From positions 139,313,545-139,377,544 of the forward strand of contig NC_030680.2 in assembly GCF_000004195.4 (NCBI RefSeq): DNA of 64,000 nt, written 5' to 3'. Below the pieces are notes generated by a model. It was not told the origin of the DNA. It did no database searches and was given only the letters and a program-made list of their open reading frames with translations. The translations under genes and the position numbers were made by a program. Positions 1 to 11,573 of this stretch are shown one piece after another. Origin of the DNA: Xenopus tropicalis. Its lineage: Eukaryota; Chordata; Amphibia; Anura; Pipidae. The first letter of the stretch is position 1; every line of letters begins with the position of its first letter.

Positions 1-1836
1 CAGAATGCTTGCAACCTGTAGAGCAAACCCTGCCTACCATAGCTACCTGTCCTTCTCAAACGTACATTGAACTACATCTCCCAGCAGTGCCATGGAGGAT
101 GGAAGGGCATCATCTCAAAGGCACTGATAAATAAAGCTGAACTGAGGAGAACAGGGAAATTGGTGCCGAGTTGCAGGGTAAGGAGAATCTGCCCATAGGT
201 ATGTTACTGCCCCAAAAACAGAAAAACCCTTTAGCAAGATGCACTCTAAGTATGAATTATATGAAATATAGAGCCAGGTCCAGCCTTGGGCTAACTGGAC
301 CTATTGGGCCATGCACCAGCGGGAATAAGCACATAAAGCTGTCCAGGGCACCCTCAACAACCATTGCCTGATAATGTTGCTATGTGTCCAGGGACATTAA
401 ACACAAAGTAGGCACCGCATTCATACAGCTACCCCAGGGTACTCACGGTGTATAGTGTGCTTGAGGGGCTAATAATTACTGTCTCACACTGTATATAGTG
501 TGTCAGTGCTCAATGCTTAGGGGCCACACTGTGCCATGAAATGTTGGGGGCTAATGGAACAAGAGAAAGGGAGGTGAAAAGAGTTATAGGGTTATAACAT
601 CAGTCTCAGAGCGAGAGACAGGGCTTATTTTCCCACCCAGCCCTTGAACCCTGTGCCAACTGCCAACACCTTGTTTAGGGGGCCCCTGCCAAAATAGTCC
701 TAATTAGGCCCCGCAGTTTATAAGTCCGGCCCTTTATAGAGCACACGCGTATATGCTTTGAGTATTGATTATACTGTATAAAGTGAAAACGCATCCCCGC
801 CATGTTTCAGCCCACTAGGGATCTTCACCTGAGTTTGCCCAGATTATCGCTATGGGCATTCAAGGGCAGCACTAGCTGGTAGTTTGATGCACTCAGTTCT
901 GAGCCAATAGCGCCATGCATCAGTTGGCTGCCTATGGCTGGAAGGCTGGCATTACCCAGTCGTAGACGGGAAAAGTGATGTCAGAATGCTGTAAAGACAA
1001 TGGATGAGCAATCTACAAAGGAATGCGAGGGCCAATTCAGACAACACTTGAGCCCATAAGAGATACAGACCTGTTGTAACCTTCAAACAAGCACACTCAC
1101 ATGAGACACAGGGGCAATAAAGCCCAAAGCAAACAGCTGTATTTAACCTCCTGTGTTGGCTCAGAGGCCAATAACTAATAAACAGTTGCATCTATATGAG
1201 TGTTCTAACTTGCCCCAGCCATCCCAGGGGCTAGGGGCACTAATCAACAGAGCTTCTCCTGTGCTGATGGGGTCCTTTAAGGCTCAACACTAATATCAAC
1301 ACAAACAGTGGGTGCTGGACGGCCCTATGGGGTGGTCTTTGTCTTGTGCAGAGGTTCCCAAACCACGGGAAGCAATGGAAAGGGGGTCCCAGACTGAAGG
1401 CCACTTAGGGAATGAGGTTTGTTGTGAATGCTTTTTGCCCTGAGTAACAACGATTCTTACCATTACCAAGCTTCTGTACAAGATAATGTGGGCCCTAAAC
1501 ACATGTTTGAAGGGGAGCTTTGAACCAAAAACAAAAACCCACATGTCAAGACTTGCTGTTCCCAAATACAAGGGCTGGCAGAGGATGCTGGGAGGTGCAG
1601 GTCACACCACCAATTATTCGACAGTAAGGACGGCAGGGTTCACTGGGCACTGGGTATGGAGAATTGCCACTGCCTATGACAAGATTACGCTGGTGTTGGC
1701 TCTCCTGAGAGTCCCATATGCAGCCCTCCTGCAGTCTCTCAGGTCCGTCCCCCATGGAACTGGCTGAGATAAGGCATGCAGGCAGCAGCAGCTGTTACTG
1801 TGAGGCTGAATAGATGATAAGCAACTCCAGCACCAT
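1..1836. other. Non-coding stretch, no gene seen
   Basis: I see no exon, domain or ORF with credible coding character here. Short ORFs overlap one another on both strands and match no family I know. Positions 70-88 hold an ACTACATCTCCCAGCAGTGC-like stretch, one of several ZNF143/Staf-like motifs scattered through the window. The rest is mixed, low-copy-looking intergenic or intronic DNA. Confidence 0.6.
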
Positions 1837-1858
1837 CCCCCCCCCCCCCCCCCCCCCC
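1837..1858. repeat. Poly-C homopolymer
   Basis: An uninterrupted run of about 22 C residues. Two similar runs lie at 2216-2228 and 4590-4603. Such tracts are unstable and error-prone in sequencing, so the exact lengths are uncertain. Confidence 0.9.
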
Positions 1859-2480
1859 AGCTCCACAGCCCATTCACAGCCCCGGAACAATAGGAACAAA
1901 AGAGGATGCCAAGCTTTCTTTTACCCCTTTTTATTTTGCCCACGATGAAGCATTTCTTTTAGTGCAGAGAGTTCAACTAACGCTGCTCAATAGGGGCCGG
2001 CAAGCACCACCCCGGGCCCCGCAAGAACCAGGCAGGGGTTAATTCTACCTGCTACCCATATCTCTTGCATGAGTCCAGGAAAAATGTCCTAGTGTCCTGA
2101 CCGACCCCCTGCTGAGCCGATGATTTATGGCACAGCACTAAACAAGCTGGCCGACTCCTCCTCCCCACAGCACTAAATAACCAAATCCTAAAGTTTAGAC
2201 CCAAATCCTCATTATCCCCCCCCCCCCCTTACTTTCCTTGTCAGCCATTGCCCCAGGAATGCAGATGGCTTGGGAAACAGCAGGAGCTGAGGACAATGAG
2301 GAAAGGTGGCCTTCAAGTTGTGAAAGAGTCAATTGCACTTGAAAGAGATGAGGAGCAAATACACCTCTAGGAGGGGGCTTAGGAACTCCACCCAAAAACT
2401 GCCTTCCCCTTTAAATTTCAGGGTTACCATCCACTCCCCATTCTCACTGCAGATTCCACTGCAGCCCCCACGTACATACT
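1859..2480. other. Non-coding stretch, no gene seen
   Basis: Mixed sequence with a second poly-C run at 2216-2228. No exon or transposon ends recognised. Confidence 0.55.
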
Positions 2481-2645
2481 AAAGGCACCCCCTCTTGTCT
2501 CCTAACAACATAAAGGCACCCCCTCTTGGCTCCTAACAACAGAAAGGCACCCCCTCTTGGCTCCTAACAACAGAAAGGCACCCCCTCTTGGCTCCTAACA
2601 ACAGAAAGGCACCCCCTCTTGGCTCCTAACAACAGAAAGGCACCC
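2481..2645. repeat. 31-bp minisatellite, five copies
   Basis: Direct repeats start at 2481, 2512, 2543, 2574 and 2605, with a partial sixth at 2636. The unit begins aaaggcaccccctcttggct and ends with cctaacaacag. The first copy carries two substitutions and the later ones are identical, so the array expanded recently. Confidence 0.93.
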
Positions 2646-2869
2646 TGGGCTTCCAGGAATTTAACCTTTTCACTGACAGAGACAATTTTTTTTTCAGTAG
2701 ACAAATTTGCCCTAGTGGCTTCTGCTTTATCCATAAGAACGAGCCAATTCCCTGGGAACTGCAGTTTGGCAACATCTGGGCGGCTGCAGGTTGCCCATCC
2801 CTGCACTAGAAATGCCACTTGCAGTTCAGCGGAAACAGGGAAGGTGTTGCTTTAGAATGGCAGGGAAGG

Positions 2870-3040
2870 TGCAGCGACTGCCAGGCTCCAGCCCTACATT
2901 TGCCTGTGAACGTGCCGATTCCAGAGCCGAGGGCGAGCGCATAACTCATTCTCATCTCATTAAATGGATGGATCTGCTCGGCGTTATTGCTGCCGCCTGT
3001 GAATTGTTACCGTGACCTTCAAATGCCAATACTCCCTCGC
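2870..3040. other. Candidate conserved non-coding element
   Basis: A stretch of complex sequence with no resemblance to the local repeats, rich in short AT-type motifs (attaaatgg) and with GC-balanced flanks. It contrasts with the repeat-dense surroundings. Function is not visible in the sequence; the call rests only on its texture and would need a cross-species alignment. Confidence 0.25.
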
Positions 3041-4181
3041 CTGCTTCTCTATTGTCTGTAACAATACTTCTGCTACCAAGAGCTGACAATCTAAACAGAA
3101 GCCTAACAGAGGAATAAATCCATCTTATTAGAATTTCATTTTAGAGACAAAAACTTTTGTTTCTCTTAACCACCAGAGTAGATTTTAACTGCCATTTTTA
3201 CTCGCCATCTAACTGAAATTAGCAGCTTGTTGCTAGGCCCCAAGGCCATAGCAACCAGACAGCTGTTAGAATTTCAGTGCAAAAAGAGTTATTTAATATA
3301 AAGTTAGAGTCGCACTAACTACTTAATGATAAAAGTTAAGCTTAAACTTTAAATATTTATTAATTAACCCCATCAGGTCACAGCTAGGGGTGTATGGTCC
3401 TTTGTTATAAACACACAAGGCAATTCAGTTTTTTCTCCCAAGACTTAAAAAAAGGTGCTACAGCGGATAGGGGGCCAATAGACTGATTTTAGAGGGCCAC
3501 AAACTGTTACAGTGTTTACTGACAGTCCCATCCTTCAACTGAGACAAAAGGGACTCGTTCCTCCCCAAGAGCTAAACTGGCTCTGGCAGAGAGTCAATAG
3601 GATGAGTAAATGCCAGTCTATGGGGAAGGCAACATCCTCTATCATCGGAATGAGCAGCGATGAGTTAACTTGGTTTTATCGATCCCACAAGGATCACCCA
3701 AGGGCAGCCATGCAATCCACAATGCAAGTGAATGCGAGGCTGGCGTCCCTTCTATGTGCTGCTATCAAAATAAAGTGACTGCTACAGCTGGAATGTCCCT
3801 GCAACTGTTGGCTCCCTGAGTTATGGCAGCAGTTCCCAGCAGGGGTCGGGGAATTGGGGATCTAGTGAGAGATAAAGCATTGGTATCTATGGCCAGCAAT
3901 GGGGGTCAGCCAGCGAGTTCAGCAGAGACATGCCTGGATGGGGGCAGACAGGGAGCGAGCAAGGCAGGGGCCACAGTTAATGCAGGAAAGCAGCACCCCC
4001 CTACATACAAATATGACTTCAATTTATTGCACCTTTAGCCTTCAGAATGCATCAATAACCAAAGCAGGTTGTAGTTCAGCGACAGCAGCAGGTGACACCC
4101 CATTTTTGCTCACAAACTATTGAACCAAATGCACCCACACACTGAGGCACTTACTGTGAGCACGGCGGGCAAGTAGCTGGG
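3041..4181. other. Non-coding stretch, no gene seen
   Basis: Intergenic or intronic sequence. The ORFs present (for example 3512-3778) have no recognisable domain and no splice or start context that supports them. Confidence 0.5.
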
Positions 4182-4410
4182 CTAGTGTGGCACCTAGTGC
4201 AGGCTATGCCCAGCTAGTGTGGCACCTAGTGCAGGCTATGCCCAGCTAATGTGGCACCTAGTGCAGGCTATGCCCAGCTAATGTGGCACCTAGTGCAGGC
4301 TATGCCCAGCTAATGTGGCACCTAGTGCAGGCTATGCCCAGCTAATGTGGCACCTAGTGCAGGCTATGCCCAGCTAATGTGGCACCTAGTGCAGGCTATG
4401 CCCAGCTAAT
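4182..4410. repeat. 32-bp minisatellite, about seven copies
   Basis: Tandem direct repeats of a 32-bp unit (begins ctaatgtggcacctagtgca, ends with gctatgcccag). Copies 1 and 2 carry ctagtg and later ones ctaatg, so one variant spread along the array. Confidence 0.93.
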
Positions 4411-4959
4411 GGCATTCCAGCCCCTTCCCCATCACAAAGCATTTCCCACTGCCTTTTGTCTGCCACCCTGAGCCACAGCAGAAACACAATATTGATCTGT
4501 TTTTCCCCAAACAACAAAAAAATCCCATCTCTGCTGAGGAAGGAAGAGCTCTGTGCCCAGAAGGGGGCTCACTCCCCCCAGTACAGCTGCCCCCCCCCCC
4601 CCCAGAATAGCACCCTTACTGTGCCAGGGGGCAGCACAGAAGCACCAGGCTAAAGTTACCCTGTTAGTTAAACATCGCACACATTAACCCCTTCCACCCC
4701 GATCCCTTACACTACACGTGTTTAGCTCCATACACTGCCATACTCCCCACACTCACTCCCCTGTACCCAACACAACTGAACCCCCAACATATTTACATAC
4801 ATTATCCCCCCCAAAACTATTAACCCCTTGTTTACATTTCCCTCTCAACCCTGCAGCACCCCAGCAACAGCGCAAATACACTTTATTAGCCCGAATTCCC
4901 CTCAGCCCCCCATACATTTGCACTTTTTACCCCCCCCGATCTTTACCCAGTTAATGAGC
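4411..4959. other. C-rich non-coding stretch
   Basis: C-rich, pyrimidine-biased sequence with a 14-nt C run at 4590-4603. It lies immediately downstream (on the minus strand) of the candidate first exon and is probably part of that gene's first intron. Confidence 0.4.
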
Positions 4960-5470
4960 CGGGCACAAGGTAGGTGGCAGCACCTCAGTGCCAGTCTGCA
5001 CCCAGCAACGAGTCCCGGCACCGGAGTGCCCTTACCTTCTGCAAAATGATCCGGTCCCTCTAACTGAATGGATCCATCCTCAGTACAGAAGCGCAGTAAT
5101 CCACAGGGGTGCCCCCACACACAGGCACTATGGCAGCTCTGCCTACCGATCCATCCCTGGGCAGTGCCCTCTCACAGTCTCTTGCGCCCTGCCCAAGGGG
5201 GTGTCCCGTAGTCCCTTGCAGTGTATCGGGCAGTGTGTGTGGCACTCTGCTGGCTCAGGCTCTCCCGCCCTGCATGCCGCTTCCCTGTGCCCCCAGCCCC
5301 TCACTCACACCCTCCTGCCCCGCTCTGTGGGAGCGCAGTGTGCCAATGTGACCATCACTGGGCGCCCCGTCCGCCTCGCCTGCGCCTCTCTCCCCTACAC
5401 ATTTCAATCTGCCTCCAAGCCACTCTCCCGGATTCAATGGAACAAGCCCCGCCCCCAGCCCCGCCCAGAG
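4960..5470 (-). promoter_or_regulatory. CpG-rich promoter region of a minus-strand gene
   Basis: About 22 CpG dinucleotides are visible in some 500 bp, far denser than the surrounding DNA. Two ccccgccc GC boxes (Sp/KLF-type) lie at roughly 5446-5466. No TATA box is evident. This is the usual look of a CpG-island promoter. Reading leftwards on the minus strand it leads into a good splice donor at 5035/5036, which gives the direction. The gene itself is not identified because no second exon could be found in the remaining 5 kb. Confidence 0.45.
5036..5450 (-). other. Candidate first exon of an unidentified minus-strand gene
   Basis: On the minus strand the sequence reads ...gcagaag then gtaaggg, a near-consensus donor, with the last exon base at 5036. 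Two frames are open into the donor region for tens of codons, but neither gives a protein I recognise, so the exon may be entirely 5' UTR. The right boundary (transcription start) is a guess from the GC boxes. The plus-strand 165-codon ORF over the same block is best read as a by-product of high GC content. A minus-strand gene here would be transcribed away from the kinase gene at 56 kb. Confidence 0.35.
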
Positions 5471-5482
5471 CCCATTAAATCC

Positions 5483-5570
5483 TAAGTGATAGAACCCCGC
5501 GCTGCTAGAGGACACGCCTCTCACTTACATAACCACGCCCCTGATTGCACTAAAATATAGTAGCGCAGTG
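5483..5570. repeat. 88-bp direct repeat, copy 1
   Basis: Starts taagtgatagaacccc and ends tagtagcgcagtg. It matches 6125-6212 over its whole length with scattered substitutions, same orientation and same length. It lies just upstream of the CpG-rich promoter block and contains CACGCC-type boxes. Confidence 0.85.
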
Positions 5571-6124
5571 GGACAGGTACGTAACGCAATGTGGGAAATG
5601 GTGCTTCACTATGAACTTTAATTCATCTCGGTAAGACCCCCGTTCACTTATGTTTATAAAATTCTAGGGATAACCTTGCTTTACGGCAACAACAGCATTA
5701 TTTGTATAACTGTAATACAATATAGTGGGTTATATAATCAGTTTGGTGATTCATGGGAATAATATGTGTGTAATCTTGTTGACAGGGCAATTCTTGTGGT
5801 AAAGGGATACCCTGACTATATTGCTAAAGGGGGACCAACATGGCCACAAAAAGGCACCCAAACTGTGCTTAGTTGTACTTATATATATATAATGTAATAA
5901 TATAATGTAATAGTACAAACAGCTACAGATTTAGGGGGATGGCCCATGGGAGACCTATGTAGAAAATAAACCCCCCCCCCCCATGAACCCTTGCACTTTG
6001 GCAAAACCAAAGGTGGATTGTGCAATTGCCGCCATTAGAAAATTTGGAGCCCCATACGAGTTATTTATATGGGCAGGGGGGCATAAACCCCTAATGCCCA
6101 GGGCCTATTAAACCCTCCGCCCGC
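5571..6124. other. Spacer between 88-bp direct repeats
   Basis: AT-rich DNA with short TA runs near 5880 and a C run near 5972. No gene or transposon ends recognised. Confidence 0.5.
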
Positions 6125-6212
6125 TAAGTGATAGAACCCAGCGCTGCTAGAGGACACGCCTACATTTACGTTACCACGCCCTCTTATTGCACTAAAAGAT
6201 AGTAGCGCAGTG
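6125..6212. repeat. 88-bp direct repeat, copy 2
   Basis: Partner of 5483-5570, same strand. The preceding 30 bases also share a weaker likeness (…cctattaaaccc versus …cccattaaatcc). A dispersed element or a local duplication would explain the pair equally well. Confidence 0.85.
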
Positions 6213-7452
6213 CGAGCATAAACAGGAGCACGGAGTATTAACATTTTGGCCACGTCCCTTGTGTGTGCAATATAAACAGTAGATTACTCTGTAATAAGCA
6301 GTTCATATAAAGAGCTCTATTAATTAATGTGCTAATTAACAGCCAGTTCATACGGGTCAGTGGAGTTTAAACCCTACGCTCCTACCTGTCCCTGCTCTGC
6401 GCTGTCATTGCTTACTGATTATTGATGAAGTAATGTAATAATAAGTCAGTCTTTAAATTGAGGGGTCAGTTGCGTTTATAAGTAAGCTGCATATGTTTCT
6501 TTGAAAATAACGCAAGTTTTTGCATATGTTTCATACGTTGTGTAAGCGTAGGGGCCCAATGGTGTTGCTGTGGGGCCCAATAACCAGTCATTCCCCTGCT
6601 GGAAAGTTCATGTTGGAGACGATCAAATAATTCAGTAAATAGCTCCCAATATAAACAGCTAATGTTACTCTCTAATAAGCAGTTCATTTAAATAGTTAAA
6701 ATGAATACTAATGTGCTAATAAGTCAGTCAGTTTATTGGGAGCAGTGGAATTAATTCATTGTTGGTCAGGGGAGTTTGCCCCCTTGCTGCTCCTATCAAG
6801 CTCCTCTGTTTGCGCAATTTGCCCGGGGCCCTTCTAAATCAGAATTCTCTGGGCCTGGCCTTTTATTTGTGCTGGAGGTGCAGTCAGGAGCCCAGTGTAA
6901 TACTTTATCGGTGTTGGACTGGGCCAGTGGGGCATCGGGAAAAAACCTGGTGGGCCCAGCTCCCACCCATCATTGACCACAAATGCCGCCTTTCCCCCTC
7001 ACAATGTAGCCGCAAGGACACTAGTGGGGGGGCAGTGAGCCCCTGACACCCCAGTCTGTATACTATGGTTTGCACTTTTGCCCCTGCCACCATACAGCAG
7101 AATTGCTGCAGAGATCTGTTCAGAGATATACATTCTCCCCATGAATAAAGCTCTGCCTGTGTTTGGCTGCACTGTATTCATAAGGGGTGAGGGGCCTCCC
7201 GTCCTCTGCCCACATCATGACCACTGGCCCTGCCGAAATTTGCACCCTGACCCCCCTTCTCCCAGCCTGCCATCAACCTAGGAAATGCGCCAAATTCCAT
7301 CACCAAGAACGCAGCGTCTCCGGCAGACCTTATGGCAGGGCAGGCCTGGGTGCAGTCCTGGTGGCTGTGCCAGTGAATCTGAAAAATCAGTTTTATTATA
7401 CAGCAGAATTAGTTTATTCTGGATTTAATAATTGATAGTTTGTAAGATTGAT
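6213..7452. other. Non-coding stretch with a hAT-like repeat fragment
   Basis: Around 6911-6975 lies a fragment of the gtCGGACTGG-type hAT MITE family (ttggactgggcc ... ggtgggccc) without a matching second end. No exon is apparent. Confidence 0.45.
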
Positions 7453-8265
7453 AACAGATAGATAGATAGAAGGGTGAAGAGATAGAAAAACAAGTTTAAA
7501 AACAACAATTGGAAATAAATCTGTTTTTTGTTGCGGGAGTCCTGTTTCTATTAGTCAGTTCTGCTGTGCGCTACCATCTTTTATCTGTCGCCTCAATAAA
7601 GTCTATTGTCGTCAGTAGAGCCTTAGACAATACATTATAATAAGTAATGAATATTCATGAGCCCCCCCCCCAGCGCCCTACCGGGAAATCTACACGTATT
7701 TACCAAGAAAACGATCATGATTTCTAGAAAGGGTACCAAAACATGAATATTAAATGTTAATGATTTTCATTTTGTAGTGTAACTAGGCTTTTGAGAGGAA
7801 GATGGTGGATAGACTGATAGATAGATAGATAGATAGATAGATGATAAATGGATGGGGAGATTAAATGGTAGATAAAGGATAGATAATAATAGCTAGAGAA
7901 TTTATAGATTAGATCGATAAAAGATTGATGATAGACAGTTAAAAAAGATAGAGAGACTGATAGATAGATAAAATAGATAAATAATAGATACATTGACACA
8001 TCAAGATAGATGATAAATGGATGGAGAGATTAAATGATAATTAATGGATAGATAATAGATGATAAATAGATAATTAATGATAGCTAGAGAGTCAATAGAT
8101 TAGATAATAGATAAATAATATATTGATGATAGACAGATAAAAAGATAGCTAATAGATAGACACATATGTAGAGAGACATAGGCACATAGAGATAGAAAGA
8201 TAGATAGATATAGATAGATGATAGATAGATATAGATAGATAGATAGATGATAGATAGACTTACAA
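7453..8265. repeat. Degenerate GATA/GATT simple-repeat field
   Basis: Over roughly 800 bp the plus strand is dominated by gata, gatg and gatt tetramers, with pure (gata)n runs near 7455-7470, 7816-7842 and 8190-8260. A non-repetitive gap lies at about 7500-7800. The interruptions point to an old microsatellite that has drifted. Confidence 0.85.
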
Positions 8266-8854
8266 TCTATGACATGCTTAATGGTGGTGGATAATTCTAA
8301 CAGTGCAGTCAGGGTATTGGCTTTGCCCTGACACTGTGCCCAATGGAAGCATAGAGCTGTATATTAAATACAGGCTGCAGGAAGGAGAGGAATTGCCCAA
8401 GCCTCACTGAATAGCAATAATATTTCAAGCTGATAACATCCATGGGATATGAGCTTTATTAAAACTGATATGGCATGGTCTATAGAATTCTATATTTGGA
8501 CATTCACTGCTGTCACTATACACCCCAAAGTTCCTCTACTATAGGGGATACCTATGCTGCCATACTAGGGGTTATTTCTTTTTCACTGGGGCCACCCCAA
8601 GGGCCCTGCTGGCTTAGTAGTATAGGACCCCATGATTAGTGATGGTGGCTTAGTAAAGGTAAATACCCATTCTGGCATAGTTCTCTGGTATCACTCCCTA
8701 CAGGCTCGGTGAAACCCAAGAGTATCTCTCTGCTATGGGGAGAGCCACTTACCTCTCTGATCAGCTTGTTCCCCATTTGCCTCCATTTAAATCAGAACTA
8801 ACCCTTAGATTATTAGGCCATGCCTCCTTCTGTTCTTATGAAACAGGTAAAAAG
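8266..8854. other. Non-coding stretch, no gene seen
   Basis: Mixed intergenic sequence between the GATA field and a small MITE. No motif recognised. Confidence 0.5.
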
Positions 8855-8980
8855 GCACAAAGTTTGCCCAGGTGCAGTAATTCATAGCAACCAATCAGCA
8901 GGTAGCATTTACTAGTCACCTGTGTAGAAGCAAACGTCATATTGGTTACTATGGGTTACAGCACCTGGGCAAAATTTGTG
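8855..8980. mobile_element. Short MITE with imperfect terminal inverted repeats
   Basis: The left arm reads cacaaagtttgcccaggtgc and the right arm gcacctgggcaaaatttgtg, near-perfect inverse complements. Inner arms also pair (catagcaaccaat against attggttactatgg). About 125 bp, no coding capacity. The element at 33803-33964 shares the gggcaaattt/cacctggg core and belongs to the same family. Target-site duplication not resolved. Confidence 0.75.
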
Positions 8981-9067
8981 TCTGTTTGCTACATTTGGGG
9001 GAAAGGCATATAGAAGGCAAGCCAACCAGAGATGCAGAACGTTTTTTTTTGCTTTTATATTAATATA

Positions 9068-9072
<5 letters not shown>

Positions 9073-9117
<45 letters not shown>
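9073..9117. repeat. (TA)n microsatellite
   Basis: About 22 uninterrupted TA dinucleotides. Smaller TA tracts occur near 32268, 33437, 48328 and 54256. Confidence 0.95.
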
Positions 9118-9119
<2 letters not shown>

Positions 9120-9214
9120 CCAGAAATGCCTTCATATGGTGCTGCAAAAGGAAATTATAGCCCTTAATACAAGCCAGAATGCTAATGACACTAGTGGAGG
9201 AATGGTGATGATGT

Positions 9215-9738
9215 GGGTTAGTTTGGGGGCTAGCATTTGGCCTAGTTTGGGGGCTAGCATATGAGCTAATTTGGGGGCTAGCAAATGGGCTAGTTTGGGG
9301 GCTAGCACATGGGCTAGCATATGGACTAGCAAATGGGCTAGTTTGGGGGTTAGCATATGGGCTAGTTTGGGGGCTAGCATATGAGCTAGTTTGGGGGCTA
9401 GCAAATGGGTTAGTTTGGGGGCTAGCATATGGGCTAGCAAATGGGCTAGTTTGGGGGTTAGCATATGGGCTAGTTTGGGGGCTAGCATATGAGCTAGTTT
9501 TGGGGCTAGCATATGAGCTAGTTTGGGAGCTAGCATATGTGTTAATTTGGGGGCTAGCGTATGGGCTAGTTTGGGGGCTAGCATATGGGCTAGTTTGGGG
9601 GCTAGCATATGGGCTAGTTTGGGGGCTAGCATATGGGCTAGTTTGGGGGCTAGCATATGGGCTAGTTTGGGGGCTAGCATATGGGCTAGTTTGGGGGCTA
9701 GCATATGAGCTAGTTTGGGGGCTAGCATATGGGCTAGT
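9215..9738. repeat. 24-bp minisatellite, about 21 copies
   Basis: The core unit is 24 bp (gctagtttgggggctagcat plus atgg), with some 14-16-bp deletion variants in the left half and homogeneous copies at the right. Since 24 is a multiple of three and the unit lacks stops in some frames, the array creates a 198-codon ORF on the minus strand (9132-9728) whose product would be an octapeptide repeat (MLAPKLAH). I see no start context, splice signal or flanking coding sequence, so I treat it as a repeat and not a gene. Confidence 0.95.
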
Positions 9739-11401
9739 ATTTCTGGCAGGCTGGGGACTAAGATTGCTTTTGCATGTGAATCTCAGAGGTGGGAGATGAG
9801 CGAGCGGCGCAATAAAACCAGAGCTCCCTGCGATGCAATAAAACAGTATAGGCAGTGATAATGTGGAATATCATGGGCAATGTGTATATCACGTCTGGGC
9901 TGGGGACAATGCTGTGAGCTGTAAGAACCCCCCTTTTATTTGTGGCCATAAAGATGAAATAAAAATCAAGCCCGGCTCTTGCATTATTTATGGATTTAAC
10001 ATTTGCCTTGTTATCAAATTGCCATTGATTTCTCTGGCCTGACCGCAGGACTTTCACTCTTCCATTCATAGCAGCTTCACCAGCCACAAACTGTTAACAC
10101 CAAGACTGTATAATAAACCACAAGGATGCTGGGAATTGTAGTTCAGTGACTGGAATCCTTTACTCGATCCTTCAGCTCAAATTACACAACTTGAATGTTA
10201 TTTTAAAGGGACACTAATCTTTTTTTCTCATTTTATTTTTCCAGTGGAAATATGTACAATATGGAGTTGTGTTGGACACTGTGTACTTCTTGCTTGTGAT
10301 TCCCTTGCGCTTCTCTGTGTGCCCACCCAAGCAAATACTGTGGCTCACTCATGGCTGTAGCTCAAGCAAGGAGTTGGCCCAGAGCCTTCCATGATGCTGC
10401 TGGTGATATCAAAGTTGCCTACCCCGTACCTACTGCCCCACAGCTCTCTTGCACCTGTATTGGCATAATACTGGGGACAATGGAACTAGTGACACAATAG
10501 TGTCATAATTCATCACAACATACACTCTATCCAATGGGAACCCACAATATTCAGTTTTTCCCTGTCCCTCTTTGCTACGCTGACTGCCACTATGGTAAAG
10601 CTCATCCCCGTTCCCCAGACTTTGTAGCCATACATCCCAACATTTTCCAGTCTCAGAAAACCTGATTTTAAGGGCCCCTTGTATACTCCTCAACTCCTAG
10701 TCTGGGCTGACTTACATATGCTTGATAAAGGAATTATTTTGGCCCGAAATGTTGCACCTCAGCAATAAAGATTTCTAAGGGCTGGTCCCGTTTGTAGCTC
10801 TGAGTGCCAGGGCTTTTTTACTATTTGTAATTTTTGGGAGGGTGCCGATCCCTCCAGCATTGTGCAACGAGCTTTTCAGTTTTGGAGAGCTAGGGTGTGT
10901 GAGGAAGGTCTCCAGTTTGTGTGACTTACATACACACCTCTCCCACCAGCTGGTGATGCCTTGGATGGCTTAATAGCACAGGTTTTGACTCCTTGGCAGT
11001 GGCAGTACGAAAAGTATAGATTAAATTGTATTGGTGACAGCCTGCGGGAATAAAAGCACTGAAGTAATTGAATTGCTGACCTCCCAGGTTTTTCCTGGTA
11101 CCCCAGTGGGTCAGCTGATTTTATTTATCTCCCAGTAATGGGGAAATTAGGCCATGTCCTGAGCCACCCAGACCATGGCCAGCCATGCTCCTACAAACCA
11201 GGGTCAGAACTAGGGGTAGGCAGAAGGGACGGGTGCAAAGCTGGGGGGGACACTAGACACATATACCTGCCTGACTACCCCAAACCCCAGCCCTTCTGAG
11301 GCTGCGAGCATCAGCACAGTGCAAACAATTTAACAATGGCAGTCGGAAAAGTGCAAGCAACTTGAATTGGTGTCAGCCTGCTGCCTGTGGGAATGGAAGC
11401 A
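9739..11401. other. Non-coding stretch with old repeat pieces
   Basis: Around 10125-10143 a gatgctgggaattgtagtt motif (ZNF143 SBS2-like on the minus strand). Around 10203 a ttaaagggacac piece resembles a T2-type MITE end. Around 10715-10790 there is a dispersed-repeat tail (gcttgataaagg ... cccgaaatgttgc ... caataaagattt). No exon found. Confidence 0.45.
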
Positions 11402-11573
11402 TTAATATTATTATTATTATTATTAACATTTATTTATAAAGCGCTAACATATTCCGCAGCGCTGTACAATAAGTGGGTTTCATACATTGGACATACAGAG
11501 TAACATATAAAGCAATCAATAACTGATACAAGAGGTGAAGAGAGCCCTGCCCAAAAGAGCTTACACTCTACAA
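11402..11573 (-). mobile_element. L2-like LINE/SINE 3' tail
   Basis: Read on the minus strand it runs from a tgtaagctcttttgggcagg start, through tgtacagcgctgcggaat, to ggcgcttta-like and a (TAA)n tail, the organisation of L2/MIR-type 3' ends. Four more copies or fragments lie at 13652-13809, 26501-26570, 40242-40395 and 49276-49494. Only the tail is present; there is no reverse-transcriptase ORF. Confidence 0.7.

Noticed and set aside
4988..5485. 165-codon plus-strand ORF over the CpG-rich block
   Set aside because: Stop codons are rare in GC-rich DNA; the better reading is a minus-strand first exon with a donor at 5036.
9132..9728. 198-codon minus-strand ORF as a protein gene
   Set aside because: It is wholly explained by a 24-bp minisatellite with no stop in that frame, and lacks start context or flanking coding sequence.
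10715..10755. Hammerhead ribozyme core (cttgataaagg ... ccgaaatg)
   Set aside because: The CUGANGA box has an inserted U and an A in place of the required G, and stem pairing is poor, so it could not be an active ribozyme. It is more simply a dispersed-repeat tail.
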